Assembly: GCF_019249655.2 (NCBI RefSeq)
Contig: NZ_CP137557.1
Span: 2,389,001 to 2,453,000, forward strand
DNA from: Segatella copri
Lineage (GTDB): Bacteria > Bacteroidota > Bacteroidia > Bacteroidales > Bacteroidaceae
Direction: 5' to 3'
DNA length: 64,000 nt
Below are positions 31,545 to 39,777 of this stretch, one piece after another. How positions within the stretch are numbered: position 1 is the first letter of the stretch; the number at the start of each line of letters is the position of its first letter. The notes under the pieces were generated by a model. The model had not been told where the DNA came from. It ran no database searches and was given only the letters and a program-made list of their open reading frames with translations. The position numbers were made by a program, and so were the translations under genes.

Positions 31545-31562
31545 CCCCCGAAACGACCGGGG
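31545..31562 (-). promoter_or_regulatory. small GC hairpin in the thrA leader
   Basis: CCCCCG (31545-31550) pairs with CGGGG (31558-31562) across AAACGAC. It sits ~35-50 bases before the thrA ATG. It has no T-run and no convincing Thr-rich leader peptide, so attenuation is only a guess. Confidence 0.4.
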
Positions 31563-31581
31563 CCGTAGCAAAACTTGAGGG

Positions 31582-31613
31582 CAAAAGTACGAATTTTCTA
31601 TCAAACTGCCAAA
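31582..31613 (-). promoter_or_regulatory. promoter of the threonine operon
   Basis: Minus strand: TTTG (complement of 31610-31613), 20-nt spacer, TACTTTTG (complement of 31582-31589). Full consensus match. Confidence 0.78.
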
Positions 31614-31734
31614 GAAATCAATGAAAAAGTTGCAGATTGTAGATAAAAATCCTTGTTTTTCGAAGATTTACAGACATTATCGTCTTCTATACATTATTAT
31701 ATTATAAGGGATGCAGAAAAATATTCCGAAAAAG

Positions 31735-31766
31735 TTTGGAGGTTTCGGAGAAAAGCTGTAATTTTG
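31735..31766 (+). promoter_or_regulatory. promoter of yfcE
   Basis: TTTG at 31735-31738, 20-nt spacer, TAATTTTG at 31759-31766. Confidence 0.75.
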
Positions 31767-31821
31767 CGGATGGTTTTTAAAATAAAAATAGATAGAACAA
31801 ATATAGATAAAAGTACAAAGA

Positions 31822-32367
31822 ATGAAGTATTTACTGTTTTCAGATATCCATGGCTGCTTGCCAGCCCTGGAGAAAGTGCTCGATTTCTTCGAGCAGGAGA
31901 AGTGCGACATGATGTGCATCATGGGCGACATCATCAACTATGGTCCCCGCAACCGCATTCCCGAGGGCATCGACCCTAAGGGCATCGTGGAGCGGCTGAA
32001 TGCCCTTGCTGATAAGATTGTGGCCGTTCGTGGCAACTGCGATGCGGAGGTAGACCAGATGCTGCTCGATTTCCCTATTATGGAGACTTACGCCCTGCTG
32101 GTAGACAACGGCAAGCGCTATCTCTTGACCCATGGCCACGTATACAATAAGGAGAACATGCCAAAAGGTCCATACGACTGCATCATCTACGGTCATTCCC
32201 ATCTCTGGGAACTATCGCATAACGAGAAGGGGCTAGGCATCGTGAACACGGGCAGCATCACCTTCCCGAAGGGCGGAAATGTACCAACATTCGCTACTTT
32301 GGAGAATGGAAAATTCACCATGTATCATCTGGATACGTGCGAAGTGCTGGCAACAATGGAAGCATAA
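31822..32367 (+). CDS. yfcE: YfcE-like metallophosphodiesterase
   Basis: 181 aa (E. coli YfcE 184). Metal-binding motifs are in order: 'LLFSDIHGCLPAL' (DxH), 'IMGDIINYGPRN' (GD), 'VRGNCDAEVDQ' (GNCD), 'LLTHGH' and 'IIYGHSHLWEL' (GHSH). It hydrolyses phosphodiesters in vitro; the physiological substrate is unknown. The next gene, a flavoprotein, follows 68 bases later without a clear promoter, so the two may be co-transcribed. Confidence 0.9.
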   Translation: MKYLLFSDIHGCLPALEKVLDFFEQEKCDMMCIMGDIINYGPRNRIPEGIDPKGIVERLNALADKIVAVRGNCDAEVDQMLLDFPIMETYALLVDNGKRYLLTHGHVYNKENMPKGPYDCIIYGHSHLWELSHNEKGLGIVNTGSITFPKGGNVPTFATLENGKFTMYHLDTCEVLATMEA

Positions 32368-32435
32368 ACTTGCCGCTCGGCACTTTCATAAAGATAATCG
32401 TAAATTTTAAAGTTCAAATTTCAATTTCAAAGTAA

Positions 32436-34082
32436 ATGATTCAAGAGTATCAGATAAGAATTCTGCCAGAACAGGCAGCCAGCGAGGAAGGCATCAAGTG
32501 CTATCTCGCCAAGGAGAAGGGGCTGGATGTAAGAACACTGAACCAGGTGCGCGTACTGAAGCGCAGCATCGACGCCCGCCAGCGCACCATCTTCGTCAAT
32601 CTGAAGGTGCGTGCCTACATCAACGAATATCCACAGGACGATCAGTATGTGCATACGGAATACCCGGATGTGAGCTCCAAGCCGAGAGTCATCGTGGTGG
32701 GAGAGGGACCTGGCGGACTCTTTGCCTCCCTGCGACTCATCGAACTGGGCTATCGCCCTATCGTCCTGGAACGTGGAAAGGACGTGCGTGAACGCAAAAA
32801 AGACCTTTCCAACATCACTAAAACCCAGAAGGTGGATGGCGAGAGTAACTATTGCTTCGGCGAGGGTGGAGCTGGTGCCTACAGCGACGGCAAGCTCTAC
32901 ACCCGCAGCAAGAAGCGTGGCAGCGTAGACAAGATTTTGAACGTGTTCTGCCAGCACGGCGCCAACACGAATATCCTTGCGGATGCGCACCCACATATTG
33001 GAACCGACAAGTTGCCCCGCGTCATCGAGAACATGCGCAACACCATCATCAATTGTGGCGGCGAAGTGCATTTCCAGACCAAGATGACCAAGATGATCCT
33101 GGAAGGTGACCGGGTGATTGGCGTGGAGACCATCAACCTGGCAACGGGTGCCGAGGAAACCTATCGGGGTCCTGTCATCCTTGCCACCGGTCATAGTGCC
33201 CGTGATGTCTATCGATATCTGGCATCTAGTAAAATCGAGATAGAGTCCAAGGGAATCGCCGTGGGCGTGCGACTGGAGCATCCATCCCAGCTCATCGACC
33301 AGATACAGTATCATAACAAGAACGGCAGGGGCAAATATCTTCCTGCAGCCGAGTATAGCTTTGTTACCCAGGTAGATGGACGTGGCGTGTATAGTTTCTG
33401 CATGTGTCCTGGCGGTTTCGTGATTCCAGCGGCAACGGGACCTGAGCAGCTGGTGGTAAACGGAATGAGTCCGAGCAATCGTGGCACTGCCTGGAGTAAT
33501 TCGGGAATGGTGGTAGAGACGCATCCTGAGGATGTAGCCCAATTCGTCATTGACCATGGTATTCCGGGTTCTGATTCGGCAGGGGCTTCTCATCTCACCG
33601 CAGAGGATTTGGAGAAAGACCCATTGGCGATGATGTATTTCCAGCAGATTGTGGAGAAGCAATGCTGGCAGCAGGGCAACATGAAGCAGACTGCACCGGC
33701 ACAGCGCATGGCCGACTTTGTGAACAACCGCCTGAGTTACGACTTGCCCAAGAGCAGTTATGCGCCGGGCTTGATTAGCAGTCCGCTGCATTTCTGGATG
33801 CCAGGTTTCGTATCCAAGCGATTGCAGGAAGGTTTCAAGACCTTCGGCAAGAATGCGCATGGTTTCCTCACGAACGAGGCCACATTGATAGCCATGGAGA
33901 CCCGAACTTCATCGCCTGTGAGAATAGTCCGCGACCGCGACACTCTGCAGCACGTACGCATCCAGGGCTTGTTCCCTTGTGGCGAAGGCGCCGGTTATGC
34001 AGGCGGCATCGTTTCTGCTGGTGTAGATGGTGAGAGATGTGCAGAAATGTGCGCAGAATATCTCACATCCGCTACATTGTAG
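32436..34082 (+). CDS. COG2509 FAD-dependent dehydrogenase
   Basis: 548 aa. An N-terminal ~80-residue domain (IRILPEQAASEEGIKCYLAK) precedes the FAD Rossmann motif 'VIVVGEGPGGLFASLRLIEL' at ~residue 86. 'YCFGEGGAGAYSDGKLYTRS' and 'GPVILATGHSARDVYRYL' follow, and 'GLFPCGEGAGYAGGIVSAGV' closes the FAD site near the C-terminus. This set marks the uncharacterised COG2509 family found widely in anaerobes. Substrate unknown. It is followed by a strong terminator. Confidence 0.85.
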   Translation: MIQEYQIRILPEQAASEEGIKCYLAKEKGLDVRTLNQVRVLKRSIDARQRTIFVNLKVRAYINEYPQDDQYVHTEYPDVSSKPRVIVVGEGPGGLFASLRLIELGYRPIVLERGKDVRERKKDLSNITKTQKVDGESNYCFGEGGAGAYSDGKLYTRSKKRGSVDKILNVFCQHGANTNILADAHPHIGTDKLPRVIENMRNTIINCGGEVHFQTKMTKMILEGDRVIGVETINLATGAEETYRGPVILATGHSARDVYRYLASSKIEIESKGIAVGVRLEHPSQLIDQIQYHNKNGRGKYLPAAEYSFVTQVDGRGVYSFCMCPGGFVIPAATGPEQLVVNGMSPSNRGTAWSNSGMVVETHPEDVAQFVIDHGIPGSDSAGASHLTAEDLEKDPLAMMYFQQIVEKQCWQQGNMKQTAPAQRMADFVNNRLSYDLPKSSYAPGLISSPLHFWMPGFVSKRLQEGFKTFGKNAHGFLTNEATLIAMETRTSSPVRIVRDRDTLQHVRIQGLFPCGEGAGYAGGIVSAGVDGERCAEMCAEYLTSATL

Positions 34083-34133
34083 TAATTAAACGGATGCGGA
34101 AACTTAAGTTAACCCATAAACTTCAATTTACCA

Positions 34134-34180
34134 AATAAGGTTGCCAACCCCTCAAGAAGAGCACTGGCAACCTTATTTTT
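34134..34180 (+). terminator. terminator after the COG2509 gene
   Basis: AATAAGGTTGCCA (34134-34146) pairs with TGGCAACCTTATT (34165-34177), followed by five T. Upstream A-richness would also allow termination of the minus-strand pseudogene transcript. Confidence 0.85.
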
Positions 34181-34229
34181 ATATTTTCTTCTTTTTTTCT
34201 ATTTCGTTTTATTTCTTTTCTTTTTTCTT

Positions 34230-34460
34230 CTACATCATCATGCGTAACTTTTCCTTAGTTAAAGCCTGCATATCTACAGCCACATCATCTTCATCCACGA
34301 TTTTCCACACCAGTCATAGTTTCTATCACATCCTCCATGGAAACTACGCCACGGAGGTAGCCGTATTCATCTACAATGAAAGAGATGTGCTCTTGCTTTT
34401 CCAGCATTTAAGATTCACTGTACTTACGCCCCAGATACAGGGAATACCCATCTGCATGAC
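34230..34460 (-). pseudogene. remnant of a CNNM/CorC-type CBS-domain protein gene
   Basis: On the minus strand the DNA reads LEKQEHISFIVDEYGYLRGV and VSMEDVIETMTGVE; then one extra A shifts the frame, after which IVDEDDVAVDMQALTKEKLR continues to TAG at 34230-34232. A TAA also lies just before MLEKQEH. This is the C-terminal CBS pair region of CNNM/hemolysin-type transporters (often annotated TlyC, CorC or GldE). The rest of the gene is missing; an IS1182-like fragment abuts it. It is clearly inactive. Confidence 0.8.
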
Positions 34461-34491
34461 CAGTCCCTATTTTTATTAAATAACGGGTCTT

Positions 34492-35781
34492 ATGCGGCAC
34501 AGTTTCGAACAGTTTACCGGCAATCAGGTACGCCTTCTCAAGATATCAGGAAAGTGCGTCCGCATGGACAGTAAGCTTATCGGCAGCAATATCGCTCGCC
34601 AGTCTCGTTATGAACTGATACATACAACTTTGGTCAAGTTTCTCAAGACATGCACGCTTTCCGATCTCACCCCAGAGAAGGAAGAACTGGCAAAGGAATA
34701 CTTGAAAGAGGATTCCTCCAAGACAGTTTACCGCTCTGATTCCGATACGCTTCAGGGCAATCTTGCCAGAATTGGCAATTTCATCATGGAGATGCTGGCA
34801 ACTTTTCCTGCCACTTCCCCTGCACATGATCTTCTTCAACGTCTGTTTGATGAACAGTATGCCGTAAAGGACGGAAAGGTTGTTCTTCGAGACAAGAAGG
34901 AGTTAAAGGCTGACAGTCTTCAGAATCCTAACGATCCTGATGCAACCTATCGTGCCAAGAACGAACAGAAGGTGCAAGGCTATGTGACCAACATCACAGA
35001 GACTGTTGAGGAAGGCAAGCCTAGCATTATCACTTCCGTTCAGGTTGAGACAGCAGTATTTGCAGACTGCCATTTTCTTCAGGAGGCCGTGGAAAACAGT
35101 GAACGTGTCACGAATTCTACGATTGAAGACCTGTATGCAGATGGTGCCTATCAAAGTCCGGACAATCGAGAGTTTGCAAAGAACCACAATGCCATGCAGC
35201 TCAAGACTGGCAAGATACAAGGTGGATGCAGATGGGAACTGATACCGCATGACGAGGATGGTCTTACCATCAGGGAGATTGCTACTGGCAACACCTACGA
35301 GGCAGTCAAAGCCGTCACAAAGCAAGGCTCCAGAATGCGATGGAGAATCCCATGGAACAACAAAACCGGTTGGCGTTACTTTGAAGACAAAGACATTAAA
35401 GCCTATCAGCTAAGGAAGCAGATAGAAAGCCTTCCTTTGGAGGAACAGCATAAACGGAATAACGTAGAAGCTGCCATGTTCCAATACAGTTTTCATACAC
35501 GTAATGGCAAGACCCGATATAGGGGCTTGCTCAAACATCGTATGCATGCATATAGCAGATGTATGTGGATGAACCTCCGAAGGATGGTAATATTCCAGAT
35601 TTCAACATTTCAAAGATCGATATTTGCCCTTTTCGGGCCTATAAGAGAAGCTTTCGGCTCTTTCAATGCGATTTTTCGAAAGATATTCACCAGCGGAGCC
35701 GATTGCTATGTTTCACTCAGAATGACCACACTGGTCAGACTGGATTCAAAATATGCCCCTTTTTTAAGTGGGGTCAGTTAA
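34492..35781 (+). mobile_element. IS1182-like transposase, N-terminally truncated
   Basis: 429 aa open frame. 'VRMDSKLIGSNIA', 'VTNSTIEDLYADGAYQSPDN' (catalytic Asp region) and 'RNNVEAAMFQYSFH... KTRYRGLLKHRMHAY' match the middle and C-terminal DDE domain of IS1182-family transposases, which are usually ~480-600 aa. The first residues (MRHSFEQFTGNQ) are not a natural start and the left IS end is missing. The right end appears to lie at about 35780 (AGTGGGGTCAGTTA), where it cuts a minus-strand small ORF. The element is probably immobile. Confidence 0.75.
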
Positions 35782-35810
35782 TAACATATCTTGCAAGGAG
35801 TTCTTCCCAT
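35781..35810 (-). pseudogene. start of a small ORF interrupted by the IS1182-like element
   Basis: A strong GAGGAGG ribosome binding site precedes ATG at 35810, reading MGRTPCKICY and then running into the putative IS end (stop at 35778-35780). It looks like the fourth gene of the small-ORF cassette, cut off by the insertion. Inference only. Confidence 0.35.
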
Positions 35811-35839
35811 ATCCTCAGCTTCCTCCTCGCTTACGTCTT

Positions 35840-35977
35840 CTATTTCTCCTGAGCAGCGAGAGAGACCACGGCAATCAGGGTCGCTATGATACTTGGTAGA
35901 AGTTTCTCCAGTACATATATATACAGAATAAGAAGTGTCTTTGTTAATTGTACATTCTCTTTTCTCTCTGTTGTCAC
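35840..35977 (-). CDS. possible 45-aa single-pass membrane protein (GTG start)
   Basis: Read directly on the minus strand: begins GTG (M)TTERKENVQLTKTLLILYI and ends VVSLAAQEK before TAG. Residues ~14-43 are hydrophobic (YVLEKLLPSIIATLIAVVSL). It starts 16 bases after the 70-aa two-helix ORF. I do not recognise it. The GTG start and short length keep confidence low; its place in a tight row of small ORFs supports it. Confidence 0.4.
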   Translation of the reverse strand: MTTERKENVQLTKTLLILYIYVLEKLLPSIIATLIAVVSLAAQEK

Positions 35978-35993
35978 CTTTTTACTACTAGAT

Positions 35994-36206
35994 TCAGACA
36001 AGAAATTGTTGATGTTGTACCCATACCATAATTCCTATACCTAAAAGCGATAAAACAATCGGTAATGGCAGCTCCATTCCAAACAACCTTTCTAATTTAA
36101 GAGGTTTGAAAACCAAAAGCAATAAATACCAAAAACAATAAGCTATTACAGCACCAGCCAATAGATATACGCCAAAGCATATTATCAATATAAACACTTG
36201 CCACAT
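35994..36206 (-). CDS. 70-aa two-helix membrane protein, unknown
   Basis: MWQVFILIICFGVYLLAGAV and AYCFWYLLLLVF form a long hydrophobic N-terminal half; a short basic loop KPLKLERLF and a second helix (PLPIVLSLLGIGIMVWVQ) follow. It starts one base after the stop of the preceding 52-aa ORF (TAGaATG), indicating translational coupling. No family recognised. It lies in the degraded mobile region and may come from a conjugative or other mobile element. Confidence 0.5.
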   Translation of the reverse strand: MWQVFILIICFGVYLLAGAVIAYCFWYLLLLVFKPLKLERLFGMELPLPIVLSLLGIGIMVWVQHQQFLV

Positions 36207-36207
36207 T

Positions 36208-36366
36208 CTACCACATTTTAATTATCCTACATTTGCTTGTCTCCAAGATAGACAATAGCTGGTCGTAGCGTTTCTCTAACTCTTCGTATTTAGCCTTCCA
36301 GACGGAATCATCCTGATGAGACTCTTCTATCTTAGGTTCTTCACGATGAGGAGTCTCTGCAACCAT
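36208..36366 (-). CDS. 52-aa acidic coiled-coil ORF, unknown
   Basis: Reads MVAETPHREEPKIEESHQDD then SVWKAKYEELEKRYDQLLSI LETSKCRIIKMW (split), then TAG. The second half has coiled-coil heptads. The frame is open for 12 more codons upstream (LSNQDANDSSN) to a TAG without another start. No good ribosome binding site is seen, so the start is uncertain. Its stop is one base from the next ORF's ATG. It resembles coiled-coil tails of small accessory proteins of mobile elements, but no function can be given. Confidence 0.4.
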   Translation of the reverse strand: MVAETPHREEPKIEESHQDDSVWKAKYEELEKRYDQLLSILETSKCRIIKMW

Positions 36367-36438
36367 ATTAGAAGAATCATTTGCATCTTGGTTGCTTAAC
36401 TAATTAAACTTAATAGGTTAATCTTTCTAGAGAAAATG

Positions 36439-36470
36439 TTTGGTAAATAAACCTAAAAAGAGTATCTTTG
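36439..36470 (+). promoter_or_regulatory. promoter of the small HTH genes
   Basis: TTTG at 36439-36442, 20-nt spacer, TATCTTTG at 36463-36470, 60 bases before the 55-aa ORF. Full consensus match. Confidence 0.8.
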
Positions 36471-36530
36471 CAGTCGTAAACAACAAGTTGCTATATATTT
36501 AAAAACAAAAGTACTACAAAAAATTAAGAT

Positions 36531-36698
36531 ATGCAAGCAAAAAAGATAAAAATTATCAAAGTTTCGCTTGAAAGACTGAAAAAACTTGCTGAGCTGTATG
36601 GTTGCAAAAGAGAAACAATCTATAACGTTCTAGCATATAGAAGTCAGAGCAAGCAGTCCGAAGTCTTTAGCCAGAAAGTCTTGAATGTGTTCGGGTGA
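36531..36698 (+). CDS. 55-aa HTH-like basic protein
   Basis: Read directly: MQAKKIKIIKVSLERLKKLA, then ELYGCKRETIYNVLAYRSQS and a C-terminus ending VLNVFG. 'LKKLAELYGCKRETIYNVLAYRSQSKQS' (split) looks like a helix-turn-helix that reads DNA. A full promoter lies upstream, which is the best support. The excisionase-like gene follows 46 bases later. Such small pairs are typical of integrative elements, but no integrase is nearby. Confidence 0.55.
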   Translation: MQAKKIKIIKVSLERLKKLAELYGCKRETIYNVLAYRSQSKQSEVFSQKVLNVFG

Positions 36699-36744
36699 GT
36701 TAAGACTAACAAGGTCGTGTTTTATTAATCTAAAGGAGGTAGAT

Positions 36745-37026
36745 ATGACAAACTCAGAAATAAAGGAGCAGCTAGACCGCATTGAGCAGTATTCGATGAT
36801 TGCCGCCAAATCAATGCTCAACATCAAGGAAGCTGCATTCATCCTTGGCATGAGCGTGGAAGGAGTCAGGATGAACGTCAGGAAACGCATCATCCCCTGC
36901 TATAAGCCAAATGAGAACCGACTCTACTTCAAAAAGTGTGAGTTGGAAGACTGGATGATGCAGAACCGATGCAAAAGTATGGCTGAGATAGAATCTGAGG
37001 CCGCAGCCTATTGTGTAACTCATTAA
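36745..37026 (+). CDS. excisionase-like helix-turn-helix protein
   Basis: 93 aa from ATG 36745, which has a strong AAAGGAGGT ribosome binding site; a longer frame from 36685 is rejected for that reason. 'SMLNIKEAAFILGMSVEGVR MNVRKRIIPCYKPNENRLYF' (split) is the HTH_17/MerR-like fold of Bacteroidota mobile-element DNA-binding proteins, followed by 'KKCELEDWMMQNR'. It may control excision or transcription of a lost element. A coiled N-terminus (EIKEQLDRIEQYSMI) suits dimer formation. Confidence 0.75.
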   Translation: MTNSEIKEQLDRIEQYSMIAAKSMLNIKEAAFILGMSVEGVRMNVRKRIIPCYKPNENRLYFKKCELEDWMMQNRCKSMAEIESEAAAYCVTH

Positions 37027-37408
37027 GCTGATAACTAATTATATGTGTGGTACAAATTGGGATTGTGATAGCAGCTATTACTCTGCAGGTGGTAATGCTG
37101 TCATTATGAGCATTAGCAAGGTCTTCAAAATGATAAGCAGAAGTTTTTGAATATGAATATGCTTGGGTTCAATTCTAGTGCCGATGATTAAGGCATGATG
37201 TCATAAAGGCAGATAGGTTAGATGTGTTACCTACCTGCCTTTTTATATTGTCTTTTTGTTTCTTGTTACAATACTGCGTTAAATTAATATTTAATCGTCT
37301 GTAAATCAATAACTTATATTAAGAAATGCTTATGAAAACTTAACTATAAAAAATGGTCAAGTCGCTGATTTTCAGTAACTTTGCAAATCACGACAAACGC
37401 AAAATTAT
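37027..37408. other. 382-base region between HTH gene and IS4-like transposase
   Basis: Contains a possible 35-aa ORF (37043-37150, MCGTNWDCDSSYYSAGGNAV..., unsupported), a terminator at 37205-37244, the probable left end of the IS and its promoter (37376-37383). The rest is AT-rich without visible genes. Confidence 0.4.
37205..37244 (+). terminator. intrinsic terminator after the HTH genes
   Basis: AAAGGCAGATAGGT (37205-37218) pairs with ACCTACCTGCCTTT (37229-37242) with one mismatch, followed by T residues. Confidence 0.82.
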
Positions 37409-37427
37409 ATGAATACAGGACTTGACC
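37355..37427. repeat. 9-bp inverted repeat flanking the transposase promoter and start
   Basis: GGTCAAGTC (37355-37363) and GACTTGACC (37419-37427). The -7 element TAACTTTG (37376-37383) and ATG (37409) lie between. A transcript entering from outside would contain both arms and could hide the start; one from the internal promoter would contain only the right arm. Confidence 0.55.
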
Positions 37428-38686
37428 AATATATGGATGTCTTTAAAGATGCAGTTGAAGATTCGGCTGCAAAGTTAACAAAAAGTTTTAAGAAAATACT
37501 CATCGAGGTGATAATTTTGTTCATGGTAATACCAAGAAAGATAAATTTCACCCAAATGGGGAGGTATGGCTCGCATGTTGAGCAAACCTATCGCAACGCA
37601 TTCGGCTTGAAAAAGTCGAAGTGCATTGATTGGCTCAAACTTAATGTATCACTTGCCAAACGCTTCTTCGGTAAACAGGGAAGATGGGCTATTGCCATAG
37701 ATCCCAGCTACATCAGCAAAGCTGGCAAGAAGACTCCACATATCGGTCGTTTTTGGTCAGGATGTGCACAGTCTGTTAAACATGGTCTCGAAATCATGGG
37801 TATTGGTCTCGTAGATATTGATGCCAAAGACAGCATGATGTTAAGAGCCCACCAGTCGCTAAGTAAAAAAGAACTGAGTCTTAGAAACAAGACTATGGTA
37901 GATTTCTATATCAGCGTCATTAAGCGTTATCGCAAGGAACTTCTCAAACTCTCAACCCTCATAGTTGCAGATGCCTACTTCTCTACAAGTACATTTGTTA
38001 ATGGGATAAAGAAAGAAGGGTTCTCTTTGATAAGCCGCTTTCGTGTCAATGCTTGTCTTTTTTATGTCTATGCAGGTCCACGTACGGGAAAACGTGGTCG
38101 CCCCAAGACAAAGGATGGCAAGATTGATATGAAGAATCTTGACCTCACTCGAATGGAGAAGATGGAGATGAAAGATATAGAAGGAACAGCTTATACTTTG
38201 ATTGCCTATTCCAAGGCACTCAAGTGTAAAGTTAGACTTGTCATCTGGCAGATACCGAATGGCAAGAAGAAACTATTCTTCTCTACAGACACCTCGGGTG
38301 AAGAGGTACTTCTTTATTATAGAACTTGGTTCCAGATCGAATTTTACTTTAAATGGATTAAGCAACACCTTCACATCAAATCCTTTTATGGAACTTCCGA
38401 GAATGCCATATATCTGCAAATCTGGATTGCCATATGCACATACTTGCTTTTAGCTTATGCAAAGAAAGTGATGCACATAGATCAATCGCTACACACTATT
38501 TCAAAGAACGTGGGTCTATTCCTTACGGACAAGACTCCTTTAAATGAATATTTAACAAAGCTGTTCCAACAGAAGAGACGGAGGATTGGCTATATCCTAG
38601 CCTTTTCAGACCCGATGATTTCTAAACGGGACAGCAGTGTTCCTCCACCAAGTGTTCCCACTTGCTTAGTAGCTGATATATATTGA
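37409..38686 (+). mobile_element. IS4-like DDE transposase inserted in rtcB
   Basis: 425 aa. The likely catalytic triad is D98 (AIDPSYI), D188 (IVADAYF) and E311 (WFQIEFYFKWIKQHLHIKSFYG), as in IS4-related DDE transposases with an inserted beta-strand domain before the Glu. The gene seems intact at its start. The last ~17 residues (RDSSVPPPSVPTCLVADIY) run across the IS edge into antisense rtcB sequence, so the native stop has been lost or lies outside the IS. The right IS boundary is near 38639. I found no matching terminal inverted repeat on the left. Confidence 0.75.
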
Positions 38687-39090
38687 CGCTTAACGACAGT
38701 CATGCCATCTATATCATGATTTTCAGGCATATACTTCTCATCCTGGGCAACCTTGTGGTGTTCCATTCCTAAAGGAATCTGGTGGCGTATGCCTCGCATG
38801 ATTTTCTTTCTCAGAACATCCTGTTCTATCGTCTCCACCTGGATATTGGTTTTGACAGCACACATACCACAACCTATATCCACGCCCACAGCATTCGGAA
38901 TCACGACATTCCGGGTAGCAAGGACAGTTCCTATAGGCATACCTTTTCCTGCATGTACATCAGGCATCAACGCTAAATGATGAAAAACAAAAGGCAGGCT
39001 ACAAAGGTTTGATATTTGTTGCCAAGCCGTAGCATCACACATATGTGCCCACATCTTAACAGGGGTTCCATTCATTGCAAATTCTTTCAT
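38640..39090 (-). pseudogene. rtcB: rtcB, truncated by the IS4-like element
   Basis: The first ~150 residues of an RtcB-family RNA ligase: 'VKMWAHMCDATAWQQI', 'HLALMPDVHAGKGMPIGTVL', 'VIPNAVGVDIGCGMCAV' (metal-binding Asp/His/Cys region) and then 'QVGTLGGG', after which the IS sequence begins and the frame ends within 17 codons. Full-length RtcB is ~400-480 aa; the C-terminal two thirds with the guanylated His are gone from this window. Full RtcB joins 2',3'-cyclic phosphate and 5'-OH RNA ends. This copy must be inactive as a ligase. Confidence 0.88.
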
Positions 39091-39117
39091 TTTCTTAATC
39101 TCCTATCTTTTTTTGTG

Positions 39118-39125
39118 CAAAATTA
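39118..39125 (-). promoter_or_regulatory. probable -7 element of the rtcB promoter
   Basis: TAATTTTG on the minus strand, 28 bases before the rtcB ATG. No clear TTTG lies upstream at the right distance. An AGGAG ribosome binding site is present. Confidence 0.45.
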
Positions 39126-39604
39126 CAAAAGCGGTATGCAGTATTTTTGCGTAGGAGTACAAAATCTTCAAATTTCAGCAAAAATCGGCTGTTCAACAGG
39201 TTTATCAACTAATCTGCACCCCAATGAGCATGAAGAATCACCTTACTATTGTACTGCCGCAAGAATGGTATAGGATGTTGAAATTACATTCATCATAGCA
39301 GTGTCTCGATGGTATAGAACTGCCGATAGAAACGAGGGCAATACCCTTCAAACCGCAGCGTCTAAGCCTCACGGAGGTATTGCCCTCTATTATGAATACC
39401 TTATCAAGTGCAAAGATAACCAATTCATCTGAAATCAGCAAGAGAAATGGGGAAAGTTTTAATGTTGATGTATCATTCTCGTTGAAACAGCAGCTGAAAG
39501 TCGGACTTCTGCAAGAAAAACCTGCCATTTTGCTCCAATTGGCATGACAGTTTTTGACTGAAATCAAGAAATCATACCCTTTTCTGCATTTTCTTCCCAA
39601 AAAA
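39126..39604. other. 479-base region with an amber-interrupted frame and a 12-bp inverted repeat
   Basis: A single plus-strand frame from ATG 39224 to TGA 39545-39547 (107 codons) is broken only by TAG at 39296-39298 (MSMKNHLTIVLPQEWYRMLK... then QCLDGIELPIETRAIPFKPQ...). A perfect 12-bp inverted repeat, GAGGGCAATACC (39334-39345) / GGTATTGCCCTC (39376-39387), lies inside. I do not recognise it; it may be a decayed gene. Confidence 0.3.
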
Positions 39605-39605
39605 T

Positions 39606-39636
39606 TGTGCGCGCACACAAAAAGGCATTACCTTTG
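39606..39636 (+). promoter_or_regulatory. promoter with 12-bp palindromic operator, small-peptide locus
   Basis: TACCTTTG at 39629-39636 is the -7 element; ATTG/TTGT at 39604-39608 is a weak -33 element. Between them sits the perfect palindrome TGTGCGCGCACA (39606-39617), well placed as an operator. Confidence 0.55.
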
Positions 39637-39687
39637 CACTCGAAAAGATTGAATAACGAATAATTAAAGTAAAGAAAGGGTAACATT

Positions 39688-39777
39688 ATGATAGTATTAG
39701 GAATGACATTGGCAGTTGTAGCTGCTCTTTTTGCAGAGGTTGTAAATGTAAACAGGAAGATCAGCCTCGGCAAGTAA
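39688..39777 (+). CDS. 29-aa hydrophobic peptide, copy 1
   Basis: Read directly: MIVLGMTLAVVAALFAEVVN then VNRKISLGK and TAA. A single hydrophobic helix with a basic tail. A promoter with palindrome lies ~50 bases upstream and GAAAGGG serves as a ribosome binding site. A paralogue with the same beginning lies 117 bases downstream. No family recognised; it could be a membrane-active regulatory or toxin-like peptide. Confidence 0.5.
   Translation: MIVLGMTLAVVAALFAEVVNVNRKISLGK

Noticed and set aside
31510..31581. Threonine attenuator with a Thr-rich leader peptide before thrA
   Set aside because: Only a small GC hairpin is present; no ORF with clustered Thr codons and no terminator-type T-run.
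37027..37408. Left terminal inverted repeat of the IS4-like element
   Set aside because: The right edge (CACTGCTGTCCCGTTTAG read inwards) has no convincing match on the left; ATACTGCG near 37270 is too short.
39334..39387. Invertible promoter between the 12-bp inverted repeats
   Set aside because: The enclosed 30 bases contain no TAnnTTTG element and are too short; no invertase gene is near.
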